Part shown: positions 8,883-20,641 of the stretch, in pieces | Numbering within the stretch: the stretch's first letter is position 1 | Layout: every line of letters begins with the position of its first letter | Origin: Ardenticatenaceae bacterium | Lineage (GTDB): Bacteria; Chloroflexota; Anaerolineae; Promineifilales; Promineifilaceae | NCBI GenBank assembly: GCA_020634315.1 | Contig: JACKBV010000018.1 | Coordinates: forward strand, 29,025 to 93,024 | Direction of reading: 5' to 3' | Length of the DNA: 64,000 bases | The notes under the pieces: generated by a model | Told to the model about the DNA's origin: nothing | Seen by the model: the letters and a program-made list of their open reading frames with translations, nothing else | Database searches by the model: none | Position numbers and translations under genes: made by a program

Positions 8883-9347
8883 ATGCGACTGGAATTGGTG
8901 AAGGATTGGATGTCGCGGGATGTCGTGACTGTTACGCCAGATATGTCGTTGCCAGAGGCCAGTGCGTTGATGACGGTGCATAAGATACGCCGTTTGCCGG
9001 TGCTGGTAAACGGCCGTTTAGCAGGCATCGTAACCTATGGCGATATTCGCGGCGCTCGTCCCTCCAGCGTCCACGATCTGGATGTCGCCGAACTCAGCTA
9101 CTTGCTTTCCCAATTGACAATTGCCCAAATTATGACAGCAAATCCAATGACGGTGGCTCCTGAAGCAACCATTGGCGATGCCGCACAGCTCATGTTGGCG
9201 CACGCCATTGGGGCATTGCCAGTCATTGACGCGGATGGTGAGCTGGTTGGCATCATCACAGAATCAGACATTTTCCGTCTGGTTGTGCATGAGTGGTCAG
9301 GCTCGAAGGGCAATCCGCCAGAGCCATATGCACATTATGGCGCTTAA
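8883..9347 (+). CDS. CBS-domain pair protein
   Basis: 154 residues made of two CBS motifs: the first (about 8-60, MSRDVVTVTPDMSLPEA to GIVTYGDIR) and the second (about 80-135, MTANPMTVAPEATIGDA to GIITESDIF). Such pairs bind adenine nucleotides and act as energy-state sensors. No catalytic domain is attached. The ATG at 8883 is chosen because GGAGG lies seven bases upstream; the frame continues 42 bases further without a ribosome site. The partner is unknown. Confidence 0.88.
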   Translation: MRLELVKDWMSRDVVTVTPDMSLPEASALMTVHKIRRLPVLVNGRLAGIVTYGDIRGARPSSVHDLDVAELSYLLSQLTIAQIMTANPMTVAPEATIGDAAQLMLAHAIGALPVIDADGELVGIITESDIFRLVVHEWSGSKGNPPEPYAHYGA

Positions 9348-9523
9348 TCTTTCGTCTGATGTGTGCCTGGTGTAAGCCTGGCATATAAGGGTTTTCCCAC
9401 TTTTTTTAACAATGAATTGTGAATTACGGAACAAAGGTGAATGTTGGGCTTTTTCCAACAGCCTTTGGCAAGTCCTGGCATTTTGAGCGAAGAGGCTGAA
9501 ATTGCTAAAGAGAGGCTTTTAAT

Positions 9524-10681
9524 ATGAGTGAGTTTGGCGTGCCGCGCGAAGTGCGCGATTTAGAAATGCGTGTGGGACTGACGCCGGGCGGTGTTTTGGC
9601 CCTGGTGCAGGCTGGTCACACTGTGTACCTGGAAAGTAATGCCGGTCAGGGTGCTGGTTTTAGCGATGAGGCGTTCCGCAAGGCGGGGGCGCAGATTGTT
9701 TATTCGGCGGCGGAAGCATACGGCCGTGCCGAGATTGTTGTGAAAGTTGCCCGCCCAACGGCTGAAGAGCACAAGCTGTTTCGGCCGGGGCAGACTATCG
9801 TTTCCTTTTTGCACCTGCCGGTAGCTTCGCGCGACTTGCTGCAAGCGTTGGAAGAGAAGCACATTACGGCGATTGCCTATGAAATGCTGGAGAAACCGGA
9901 CGGACGACGACCGGTTTTGATTACGGCGAGTGAAGTGGCGGGCTGGCTGGCGCCTACGGTGGCGGCGCAAATGCTGCGCAGCGACCAGTTTTTTGCTGCC
10001 GGCCGTCATGGCATTGGCGTTTTGTTGAGCGGGCTGCCGGGTGTACCGGCGGCGACTGTGGTGATTGTGGGCGCGGGTGTGTTGGGGCAGAGCGCTACGC
10101 GTGCTTTTGTGGGCGCGGGTGCTGAAGTGATTGTGCTTGACCGACGCCATGTTCACTTGCGGCAAATTTATGAGGAGTTTGGCGGGCGCGTGACGACGAT
10201 GTTCTCTAGTGAGTATAACTTGAAACGCGCGGTGCAGTTTGCGGATGTGTTGGTGGGGGCGGTGTCGGTTCCTGGGGAGCGTGCGCCTGTTTTGGTGACG
10301 CGGGAGATGGTGCGTTCGATGCGTCCTGGCGCGGTGATTATTGATTTTTCGATTGATCAGGGGGGGTGTGTGGAGACGAGCCGCCCGACGACGCTGCGTG
10401 ATGCGGCGTATGTGGCGGAGGATGTGATTCATTATTGTGTGCCGAATTTAACGGCCGTTACCGCTCGTACCACCAGCCATGCCATCACCAATGCCGCCAT
10501 CCCTTATTTGTTGGCAATTGGCGGGTTGGGGTTGATTGGGGCCATTCATGAAGACCCCTCTCTCATTAAAGGTGTCAATGTTTATCAGGGCAAGCTTGCC
10601 CATGCTGGAGTTGCTGCTGCTTTGGGACGGGAAGCCGTAGTGAACTTAACCGCCAATCTACCTGAAGGAGCAAATCAATGA
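9524..10681 (+). CDS. ald: Alanine dehydrogenase / PNT-family NAD-dependent dehydrogenase
   Basis: 385 residues covering the whole AlaDH/transhydrogenase-alpha family: substrate residues K74 (VVKVARP) and H97 (SFLHL), the NAD-binding loop VVIVGAGVLGQSATRAF (about 177-193), and the C-terminal SHAITNAAIPYLLAIG. Family members interconvert L-alanine and pyruvate plus ammonia with NAD. A transhydrogenase subunit is less likely because no beta-subunit gene follows. The stop overlaps the start of the CoA-transferase gene (ATGA), so the two are translationally coupled. The start has GAGAGG upstream. Confidence 0.8.
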   Translation: MSEFGVPREVRDLEMRVGLTPGGVLALVQAGHTVYLESNAGQGAGFSDEAFRKAGAQIVYSAAEAYGRAEIVVKVARPTAEEHKLFRPGQTIVSFLHLPVASRDLLQALEEKHITAIAYEMLEKPDGRRPVLITASEVAGWLAPTVAAQMLRSDQFFAAGRHGIGVLLSGLPGVPAATVVIVGAGVLGQSATRAFVGAGAEVIVLDRRHVHLRQIYEEFGGRVTTMFSSEYNLKRAVQFADVLVGAVSVPGERAPVLVTREMVRSMRPGAVIIDFSIDQGGCVETSRPTTLRDAAYVAEDVIHYCVPNLTAVTARTTSHAITNAAIPYLLAIGGLGLIGAIHEDPSLIKGVNVYQGKLAHAGVAAALGREAVVNLTANLPEGANQ

Positions 10682-11973
10682 ATTGGGAAACATTATATCG
10701 CCGTAAATTGACGGATGTCACCACGGCGTTGAGTCGAATTAAATCAGGCGACCGCATTTATTTGGGGGGTGGGGCTGGTGTGCCGGTGGTATTGTCTCAG
10801 GCGCTTATTGAGCGTGCCGCCGACTTGCGTGATGTGGAAATTACGCATATTTTGACGTTTGCCGATGCGCCCTATGTGAAGCCGGAGTATGAAGGCATCT
10901 TTCGGGTGAATGCGCTGTTTATTGGGCACAATGTGCGCAAGGCTGTGCAGGAAGGACGCGCGGATTTTACGCCTATTTTCTTGTCGGAGATTCCGGGATT
11001 GTTTCGGCATGGGCAGCTGCCGATTGATGTCGCGCTGATTTCTGTTAGCCCGCCGGATGAGCATGGTTTTTGCAGCTTTGGTGTGGAGGTGGGGACGACG
11101 AAACCGGCGGCGGAAGAGGCGAAGGTTGTGATTGCGGAGATTAATCCGCAGATGCCGCGCACGTTGGGCGATAGTTTTATTCATATCAGCCGCTTTGATC
11201 ATATTGTGGAAGTGGATTATCCGATTCCGGAAGCGCCGCAGGGGGGAAGTTCTGAGGAGCATTTGAAGGTTGGGGAGCATATTGCGGGGATGATTCCGAA
11301 TGGGGCGACGTTGCAGATGGGGATTGGCTCGATTCCTGATGCGGTGCTGCAAAATTTGGGGAATCATAAGGATTTGGGGATTCATACGGAGCTGTTTTCT
11401 GATGGTGTGATTGACATGGTGGAGAGCGGCGTGATTACTTGTGGGCGCAAGAGCTTCCATCCTGGCAAGATTGTGGTTGGTTTTTTGTTTGGCACGAAGC
11501 GTTTGTATGAATTTGTGAATAATAATCCGTTGATTGAGATGCATCCTACGGATTACGTGAATGATCCGTACAATATTGCCCGCAATGATAATATGGTGGC
11601 GATTAATTCGGCGCTGCAAGTGGATTTGACGGGGCAGGTTTGTGCGGATTCGATTGGCCCGCGCTTTTATAGTGGTGTGGGCGGGCAGATTGACTTTATT
11701 CGCGGGGCGGCCCGTTCGAAGGGCGGGCTGCCGATCATTGCTTTTCTGTCGACGGCGAAGGGGGGTGCGCTGAGTCGCATTGTGCCGAAGCTGACGGAAG
11801 GGTCTGGCGTGGTGACGACGCGTAATGATGTGCATTATGTGGTGACGGAATATGGGGTTGTTGATTTGTATGGCAAGTCGGTGCGTCAACGGGCGCAGTT
11901 GTTGATTAGTATTGCGGCCCCTGAGTTTCGTGAGGAGCTGACGCACGCGGCGCATGAGCTGGGATATGTGTAG
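10678..11973 (+). CDS. Acetyl-CoA hydrolase/transferase family (4-hydroxybutyrate CoA-transferase-like)
   Basis: 431 residues matching the two-domain family-I-like CoA-transferases of the 4-hydroxybutyrate/butyryl-CoA type: LGGGAGVPVVLSQAL, SPPDEHGFCSFGVEVG, GATLQMGIGSIPDAV, the catalytic Glu238 in GIHTELFSDG, and VTEYGVVDLYGKS. The reaction is transfer of CoA between carboxylic acids through a glutamyl-CoA thioester. Its coupling to the dehydrogenase suggests amino-acid or 2-oxo acid fermentation, but the acceptor is unknown. AAGGAG precedes the start. Confidence 0.85.
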   Translation: MNWETLYRRKLTDVTTALSRIKSGDRIYLGGGAGVPVVLSQALIERAADLRDVEITHILTFADAPYVKPEYEGIFRVNALFIGHNVRKAVQEGRADFTPIFLSEIPGLFRHGQLPIDVALISVSPPDEHGFCSFGVEVGTTKPAAEEAKVVIAEINPQMPRTLGDSFIHISRFDHIVEVDYPIPEAPQGGSSEEHLKVGEHIAGMIPNGATLQMGIGSIPDAVLQNLGNHKDLGIHTELFSDGVIDMVESGVITCGRKSFHPGKIVVGFLFGTKRLYEFVNNNPLIEMHPTDYVNDPYNIARNDNMVAINSALQVDLTGQVCADSIGPRFYSGVGGQIDFIRGAARSKGGLPIIAFLSTAKGGALSRIVPKLTEGSGVVTTRNDVHYVVTEYGVVDLYGKSVRQRAQLLISIAAPEFREELTHAAHELGYV

Positions 11974-12005
11974 TTAGTGCTGTGTGTCGCTAGTTGTTTG
12001 CTTGT

Positions 12006-12039
12006 AAACGGCCGTTTCCACCCAGAAACGGCCGTTTTT
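12006..12039 (+). terminator. Terminator-like hairpin made of two ACGGCCGT elements
   Basis: Two copies of the iterated palindrome, 12007-12016 and 12027-12036, are arranged so that AAACGGCCGTTTC (12006-12018) pairs perfectly with 12025-12037 around a 6-base loop. T residues run through 12039. It lies 33 bases after the CoA-transferase stop codon, where a terminator is expected. Each copy could also fold on itself. Confidence 0.55.
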
Positions 12040-12056
12040 CATCCCCATTTCCCCTA

Positions 12057-12290
12057 AAATCACCTGGACGAACCTTCCGTCCACCTGGACGAACCTTCCG
12101 TCCACCTGGACGAACTCTCCGTCCACCTGGACGAACCTTCCGTCCACCTGGACGAGGTCTCCGTCCACCTGGACGGACTCTCCGTCTAGCTGGACAAAAG
12201 CCCCGTCCATGTGGATAATCTCTCCGTCTACCAGGACGCTCCAGTCGTCCACCCAAAAAAAACGTTTTTCCACCTGGACGGGCATTCCGT
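12057..12290. repeat. 21-bp tandem array with an internal palindrome (about 11 units)
   Basis: Units 2-6 (12078-12182) start with the 14-base inverted repeat CGTCCACCTGGACG, followed by a 7-base variable spacer (AACCTTC, AACTCTC, AGGTCTC or GACTCTC). Unit 1 and units 7-11 are progressively degenerate. Every unit can form a 6-bp hairpin. This fills most of the intergenic stretch 11974-12360. On the minus strand the period is in frame and reads as heptapeptides ending V-D-G; coding is possible but unproven. Confidence 0.9.
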
Positions 12291-12360
12291 CCGGGTATAA
12301 ATAAAGCCAGACCAGCCAGGATTGCCAAGCCTGGTGGGTCCCATACGGAGGATGTTACTC

Positions 12361-12675
12361 ATGGCAAACCATACTTTTTCGCAATCTGTTTCCGACTTTC
12401 GCGCAATGGCTAGCGGCATCACGACAAGGCTCGCTTCTTTGACCGCAATTGGCATTAGCGTGGACGATGCAACCGCTATGAAGACCTATGCGGATCAACT
12501 TGATGCAATTAATGGGCAGCAAGAGGATTTAAAGGCGCAGTTGAAGGCGAAAACAGAGGAATTGAATACGCTGATGAAGGAGGCGAAGGCGAAGAATTCG
12601 GATTTGACGAAGCGTATTAAGATTGTTGTGTCGCAAGAGGAGTGGGTGGCGTTTGGTATTAAAGCGAAACGGTAA
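12361..12675 (+). CDS. Small hypothetical coiled-coil protein
   Basis: 104 residues, unrecognised. A central Gln/Lys/Glu-rich segment (about 40-85, QEDLKAQLKAKTEELNTLMK) is predicted helical and coiled coil by composition. The C terminus is basic. There are no Cys residues, signal peptide or membrane segment. The ATG at 12361 has GGAGG nine to ten bases upstream. It is the first gene after the 21-bp array and is followed by a strong terminator, so it is probably a single transcription unit. Confidence 0.65.
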   Translation: MANHTFSQSVSDFRAMASGITTRLASLTAIGISVDDATAMKTYADQLDAINGQQEDLKAQLKAKTEELNTLMKEAKAKNSDLTKRIKIVVSQEEWVAFGIKAKR

Positions 12676-12697
12676 GTAGGAAGTGTTGTCGATAATG

Positions 12698-12740
12698 AGA
12701 AACCGGGTTTTTAGGTGCAAAAACCCGGTTTCTACCTTGT
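12698..12740. terminator. Strong bidirectional rho-independent terminator
   Basis: A perfect 15-bp stem (12698-12712 with 12719-12733, core AAACCGGGTTTTT) has a 6-base loop and a T7 run beginning at 12740. It separates the small coiled-coil gene from the convergent ABC exporter genes. Confidence 0.9.
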
Positions 12741-12744
12741 TTTT

Positions 12745-14568
12745 TTACGTTTCGGACGTTGTCAGGGGCAGCATCCCCAAATCATAAGCTGCGGCTCGCT
12801 CGCGGCGGAATTGCTGCGTGTAGAGGCGATAGTAATGCCCCTGTTGGCGAATCAGTTCGGCATGGCTGCCCATTTCGGCGATACGGCCGTTTTCGATCAC
12901 CAGAATACGGTCGGCGCGTTTAATCGTGCTGAGACGGTGCGCGATGATAAAACTGGTACGGCCGTTCATCACCGCATCCATTCCCCGCTGAATCAACGCC
13001 TCCGTCAGCGTATCCACCGAACTCGTCGCCTCATCCATAATAAAAATCTCTGGCTGCGCCAAAATTGCACGCGCCAAACTGATTAACTGCTTCTGCCCCA
13101 CCGAGAGCAAATTACCGCCCTCGCCTACGTCCGTGTCATAACCCTTGTCCAGCGTCACAATAAAGTCATGTGCGCCCGCAATATGCGCTGCCTCGACCAC
13201 ATCCTCATCACTTGCCTGGAGACGGCCGTAACGAATATTCTCCCGAATGGTTCCTGAGAACAGATGCGGCGTTTGCAGCACCATCCCCAACTGCGAATGA
13301 ATCGCGTGCAGCGTCAGGTCCGTGTAATCATGACCGGCAATCGTAATCACACCTTGCTTTGGCTCATAAAAACGACAAAGCAAATTCACAATCGTTGATT
13401 TACCGCCCCCCGTTGGCCCTACCAGCGCAATCGTTTCCCCATGTCGCACATGCAGCGAAAAATCAGACAGCACCGGCTTCTCTACTTCATAGTAAAAATC
13501 AACATGGTCAAAGACAATATCCCCGCGCAGCGTCTCTGGTTCAATGGCTCCCACCTTATCTTGCACTTCGGGCACACTATCAATTAAGGAAAATGCACGT
13601 TCGGCCGAAGCAATTGATTGCTGCATTTGTGCATAAACACGCGCCATCTCCTGTACAGGCCACATCATGAAGGTGATATAACTAACAAACGCCTGTATAT
13701 CACCAATACTCATGCCGCCTGCTTCCACTTGAAGGCCGCCATACCAAACCACTGCCGAAACACCAACAGCCACCAATAATTGCACAACCGGCAAGAATAA
13801 TGCACTTAGCCAGGCGGCGCGGTAAGCTGCCTGATACATATCTCGTGTTAATACCTGGAATTCGCCTAAATCTTGCTCTTCCCGCGTTAATGATTTTGTG
13901 ACGCGCACGCCCATAATATTCTCGTTATAGGCGCCGGTAATCTTCGAATTGATTTTGCGTACAATGCGGAACTCATCAAGGATGTGTACTTTGAACTGCG
14001 CGGCAACAATCACGAGAATGGGGACAATGACCACGACGATAAGCGCCATTTTCCAGTTGATTAGGAACATAAAAATGACGGCAATACTAATATTTGTGAA
14101 GCCCCAGGTAATATCTAACAAGCCCCATGTGACCAATTCGGCAATTCGTTCTGAGTCAGATGTCACCCGCGACATGATCCAGCCAATGGGCGTGCGATCA
14201 AAGTAAGAAAAGGAGAGCGTCTGCAAATGATTGAACATTTTCTTGCGTAAATCGTAGCGAATACGCTCTCCCAACACGCCGGCCAGGTAAATAAAGCCAA
14301 AAACCCACACGGATTGCAGCAAAGTGAGGCCGCCGTACAGAATCAGCAGCTGCCGCAGCATGTCGGCGTTCCTGGCAATGATGGCGTCGTCCACAATTCG
14401 CTTGGTAATGTAGGTGAAAATGGAGTCTTGGAAGCTGACCAGGGTAATTGTCGCCAGAAAACCGAGCAGCATCGGCCAATAAGGCATGGCTTGCTGAAGA
14501 ATACGGACGACGGTACGGCCGTTAAACTGTGTTTGGAACTCTTCTTCCTCAAAAAACGTGTCTGTCAT
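12745..14568 (-). CDS. ABC exporter half-transporter, TMD-NBD (subunit with LSVGQ signature)
   Basis: 607 residues: six-helix type IV exporter domain (about 30-320), then the nucleotide-binding domain with Walker A GPTGGGKST, Q-loop LGMVLQTPHLF, signature LSVGQ (normally LSGGQ), Walker B IFIMDEA with the catalytic Glu, and H-loop IIAHRLS. It starts 18 bases after the stop of the partner half-transporter and surely forms a heterodimer with it. Its Walker motifs are intact, so it supplies the hydrolytic half-site. Substrate unknown; MdlAB/BmrCD-like multidrug or lipid export is typical. Confidence 0.9.
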   Translation of the reverse strand: MTDTFFEEEEFQTQFNGRTVVRILQQAMPYWPMLLGFLATITLVSFQDSIFTYITKRIVDDAIIARNADMLRQLLILYGGLTLLQSVWVFGFIYLAGVLGERIRYDLRKKMFNHLQTLSFSYFDRTPIGWIMSRVTSDSERIAELVTWGLLDITWGFTNISIAVIFMFLINWKMALIVVVIVPILVIVAAQFKVHILDEFRIVRKINSKITGAYNENIMGVRVTKSLTREEQDLGEFQVLTRDMYQAAYRAAWLSALFLPVVQLLVAVGVSAVVWYGGLQVEAGGMSIGDIQAFVSYITFMMWPVQEMARVYAQMQQSIASAERAFSLIDSVPEVQDKVGAIEPETLRGDIVFDHVDFYYEVEKPVLSDFSLHVRHGETIALVGPTGGGKSTIVNLLCRFYEPKQGVITIAGHDYTDLTLHAIHSQLGMVLQTPHLFSGTIRENIRYGRLQASDEDVVEAAHIAGAHDFIVTLDKGYDTDVGEGGNLLSVGQKQLISLARAILAQPEIFIMDEATSSVDTLTEALIQRGMDAVMNGRTSFIIAHRLSTIKRADRILVIENGRIAEMGSHAELIRQQGHYYRLYTQQFRRERAAAYDLGMLPLTTSET

Positions 14569-14586
14569 AAGCTTATCTCTTTGCGA

Positions 14587-16401
14587 TTAGCTCGCTGTCG
14601 TCGCCAAATCCTCTTCCAACTCATTCTCAATTTGCGATTGCAGATTGAAAATACGTTGATACGTCCCGGCAGCCGCCATCAGCTCATCATGCGTGCCTGT
14701 TTGGATGATGTTTCCCTTGTCCATCACCAAAATCAAATCCGCATTCATCACCGTTTGAATGCGATGGGCAATGATAAAGGTTGTGCGCCCCGGCAAAAGC
14801 TGTTCCAGCGCCTCGCGGATGGCTGTTTCTGTCTCTGTATCTACCGAGGAGGTCGCATCATCCAAAATTAAGATGCGCGGATCCTTTAACAGCGTGCGGG
14901 CCAATGTTATGCGCTGCTTTTGCCCCCCGGAAAGGGTCACGCCTTTTTCGCCAACCAGCGTGCTGTAACCATCGGGGAAGGTGAGAATGACCTCGTGAAT
15001 GGCTGCGGCGCGTGCGGCCGCCTCGATTTCTTCGTCACTGACATTGCGCCCCACGCCATAGAGAATGTTTTCGCGAATGGTGCGCGAAAAAAGAAAGGGT
15101 TCTTGCTGCACAATGCCAATTTGCTGGCGTAAATAACGGCGCGGATAGTCGCGCAGCTCAACGCCATCCAGTGTGACGCTGCCTTCGTTGTAATCATAAA
15201 AGCGGGGCAGCAGGTTGACGAGTGTTGTTTTGCCTGCGCCGGTTGAACCGATGAGGGCGATGACTTGTCCCGGCTGGCAGCGGAAGGAGATGTTGTGGAG
15301 AACGGCCGTTTCTCCATCATAATGAAATCCAACCCGGTCAAACACAATCTCGCCATGCACCGGGCCAGTCGGTTGATGCTGCCCCACATCAAGCGGCTCC
15401 CGATCTTCACGAATAATGGCAAGCACGCGCCCAAACGAGACAATGCCGGTAGACATATCGACAATCAAACGGCCAAGTTGTCGCAGCGGCCAGGCAATCA
15501 TGTTCAGCATCCCCATGTAAGCAATAAACGTGCCCACCGTAATGATGCCATTGATCGCCATTGTCGCCCCGACGAAATAGCCTAGAATGAGCTGCGCGAA
15601 AACAAGGATGTCCGTGCTCGGCCAGTAAACCGCGTGCATAATGAGCAGCCGCTTGCCGCGTGTATAGCGCTCAAAATTATCCCCCTCAAACTTGTCCATT
15701 TCATACGCTTGCCGCGCAAATGCCTTAACCACCCGAATGCCGCTTAGATTTTCTTGCAGCGTTGTCGAAAGTTTTGCCTCTTGTTCCTGAAATTCTTCAT
15801 ACAACTGCGAAACTTTGCGGAAGAAAAAGACCGATGTCAGCAGCACCAGGGGAATGAGGATGATGGAAATGAGCGCCAGGCGCACATTGAGGGTGAGTAA
15901 GGCCGCAAAATTGACCAAAAAGAGGAGGATAATGCGTCCTGCGCCAATGGCCTGATCGGCATAAAAGCGGCGCAAAGCATCTACATCAGATGTGGCACGT
16001 TGAATTAGCTCTCCGGTGGGTGTTTTGTCATGATAGGTGAAGGAAAGGTGCTGGATGTGGTCATAAAGATAGTCGCGCAGGCGGCGCGTTGCGCCTTCGG
16101 CGGCTTCCGCAGACCATTTGCCACTGAGGAATGTGAACCCGCCTTGAAATAATGCTAAGGCGATGAATCCTAATGCTACCCAAGGCAGACGGGAAACGGC
16201 CGTTTCGCTGCCCAGCACATCATCCGTGAAATAACGCAGTAAATAGTAAAACGCGGTACGTGCAACAGCAGAAAAACCAACTGCCGCCACAGCCACAACA
16301 TATAGCCAATGGTAGCCGCTAAGCATTGTCCACAATCCCTTAAATTGAGATTGATTGACAACTTGTTTGGGATCAAAGTTTGATGATCGCTTTTCGTTCA
16401 T
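14587..16401 (-). CDS. ABC exporter half-transporter, TMD-NBD (subunit with degenerate Walker B)
   Basis: 604 residues: exporter membrane domain, then Walker A GSTGAGKTT, canonical signature LSGGQ, and Walker B ILILDDATSSVD. The catalytic Glu after the Walker B Asp is replaced by Asp (D-D), the usual mark of the non-hydrolytic site in heterodimeric exporters. The non-canonical LSVGQ of the downstream subunit would complete that same degenerate site. The ATG at 16401 is chosen by homology; no clear ribosome site precedes it, and a longer TTG start at 16494 is possible. First gene of a two-gene operon. Confidence 0.88.
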   Translation of the reverse strand: MNEKRSSNFDPKQVVNQSQFKGLWTMLSGYHWLYVVAVAAVGFSAVARTAFYYLLRYFTDDVLGSETAVSRLPWVALGFIALALFQGGFTFLSGKWSAEAAEGATRRLRDYLYDHIQHLSFTYHDKTPTGELIQRATSDVDALRRFYADQAIGAGRIILLFLVNFAALLTLNVRLALISIILIPLVLLTSVFFFRKVSQLYEEFQEQEAKLSTTLQENLSGIRVVKAFARQAYEMDKFEGDNFERYTRGKRLLIMHAVYWPSTDILVFAQLILGYFVGATMAINGIITVGTFIAYMGMLNMIAWPLRQLGRLIVDMSTGIVSFGRVLAIIREDREPLDVGQHQPTGPVHGEIVFDRVGFHYDGETAVLHNISFRCQPGQVIALIGSTGAGKTTLVNLLPRFYDYNEGSVTLDGVELRDYPRRYLRQQIGIVQQEPFLFSRTIRENILYGVGRNVSDEEIEAAARAAAIHEVILTFPDGYSTLVGEKGVTLSGGQKQRITLARTLLKDPRILILDDATSSVDTETETAIREALEQLLPGRTTFIIAHRIQTVMNADLILVMDKGNIIQTGTHDELMAAAGTYQRIFNLQSQIENELEEDLATTAS

Positions 16402-16571
16402 AATTGTATGTTTGTGCCAATAGTATGCTGCCCCAACAGTAAAGGCATCATGACATTCACGTTTTCTTGCAGATGTTAGATGATTAGCTAACAAAACTGA
16501 CGGGAAGCATATCCTAATCCATGATTTTCGTCACTTGTCATCGTTCAATAAAACGATCACAATGGATTTTT

Positions 16572-17483
16572 ATGGAAACACGACGTGGATTAACGCAATT
16601 TGCCTGGCTGTCCATCGGAACGGCCGTTCTCACCATTGGTCTAAAGTTTACTTCTTACCTGCTCACAGGATCAGTTGGGTTGTTATCCGATGCCCTCGAA
16701 TCGGGTGTCAATCTGGTCGCGGCAATTATTGCCCTGATTGCCCTGACCGTTGCCGGTCGCCCGCCAGATGACGAACATACTTATGGTCATGATAAAGCGG
16801 AATATTTTTCCAGCGGTGTTGAAGGGGTGCTGATTGTCATTGCGGCCGTGACTATTGCCGCTTCGGCCATGCAACGCCTCGTACATTTGCAGCCACTGGA
16901 ACAGGTTGGCATTGGTGTCGTTGTATCTGTTATCGCGGCTATTTTGAATGGCGTGGTTGCACAGATATTACTGCGTGCCGGACGCAAATACAACTCGGTG
17001 ACATTGATAGCCGACTCCAAACATCTCATGACCGATGTCTGGACATCGGGGGGTGTTGTCATTGGTGTGGCCGCAGTGGTTGTGACGGGCTGGCAATGGC
17101 TAGACCCGGTCATTGCCATGTTGGTGGCGCTGCAAATTGTCTTTTCCGGCGTGCGTCTCGTGCGCGAATCTATTGGCGGGTTGATGGATACGGCTTTACC
17201 GGCGGAAGAGTTGGCACAAATAACGGCCGTTTTGGATAAATACAACCAGCAAGAGCACATTGAGTATCACGCCTTGCGCACACGGCGTGCCGGAGCGCAG
17301 CGTTTTGCTTCTGTTCACATTCAGGTTCCGGGGGAATGGACTATTCAGCAAGGGCATAATCTGGTTGAAGTCATTGAACGAGACATGCGCCAGACGTTGA
17401 CACCCATTTCCATGATTATTCACATTGAACCTATTGAAGACCCTTCCTCTTGGGAGGATATTCCTCTGGTGCGGGTGGATGAA

Positions 17484-17489
<6 letters not shown>
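16572..17489 (+). CDS. Cation diffusion facilitator (CDF) metal transporter
   Basis: About 305 residues with six membrane helices and a C-terminal cytosolic domain. Metal-site helices are visible: SDALESGVN in TM2 (a CDF site with Glu where His is common), YGHDKAEYFSSGVEG between TM2 and TM3, and the HxxxD site SKHLMTDVWTSGGV in TM5. It exports divalent metals (Zn, Fe, Mn or Co) in exchange for protons. The start is uncertain: 16572 fits the family N terminus, and 16521 is an alternative. The stop overlaps the convergent GH3 stop in the six bases TCATGA. Confidence 0.88.
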
Positions 17490-20432
<2,943 letters not shown>

Positions 20433-20465
20433 GCGCAAATTGTTTCTTCCCAGTCCTCATGGCAT

Positions 20466-20559
20466 AAAACGTAAAAGGTGTTGGCAAATGTTGTTTCTCT
20501 TACAGCAGTTACCACAGGAGCGAGGCGGCGTTTTTACGTTTTACGCTTTACGTTTTACG
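20466..20559. repeat. Inverted and tandem TTTTACG-type repeat
   Basis: AAAACGTAAAA at 20466-20476 is matched by its exact complement TTTTACGTTTT at 20532-20542, which continues as an imperfect tandem of TTTACG to 20559. It lies in the divergent gap between the GH3 and S41 genes and may affect expression of either. No other copy of this exact sequence was noticed in the window. Confidence 0.55.
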
Positions 20560-20641
20560 AGGGGGATTATACCGTAGATTGCTTCACCGAACACCTGTGT
20601 TACAATTTTTTCATGAGTTTATACAACCCCAGAGAAGAGAT

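Noticed and set aside
10744..11955. Very long minus-strand frame opposite the CoA-transferase
   Set aside because: Arg/His/Asn-rich low-complexity product with no family resemblance; a shadow of the strong coding frame on the other strand.
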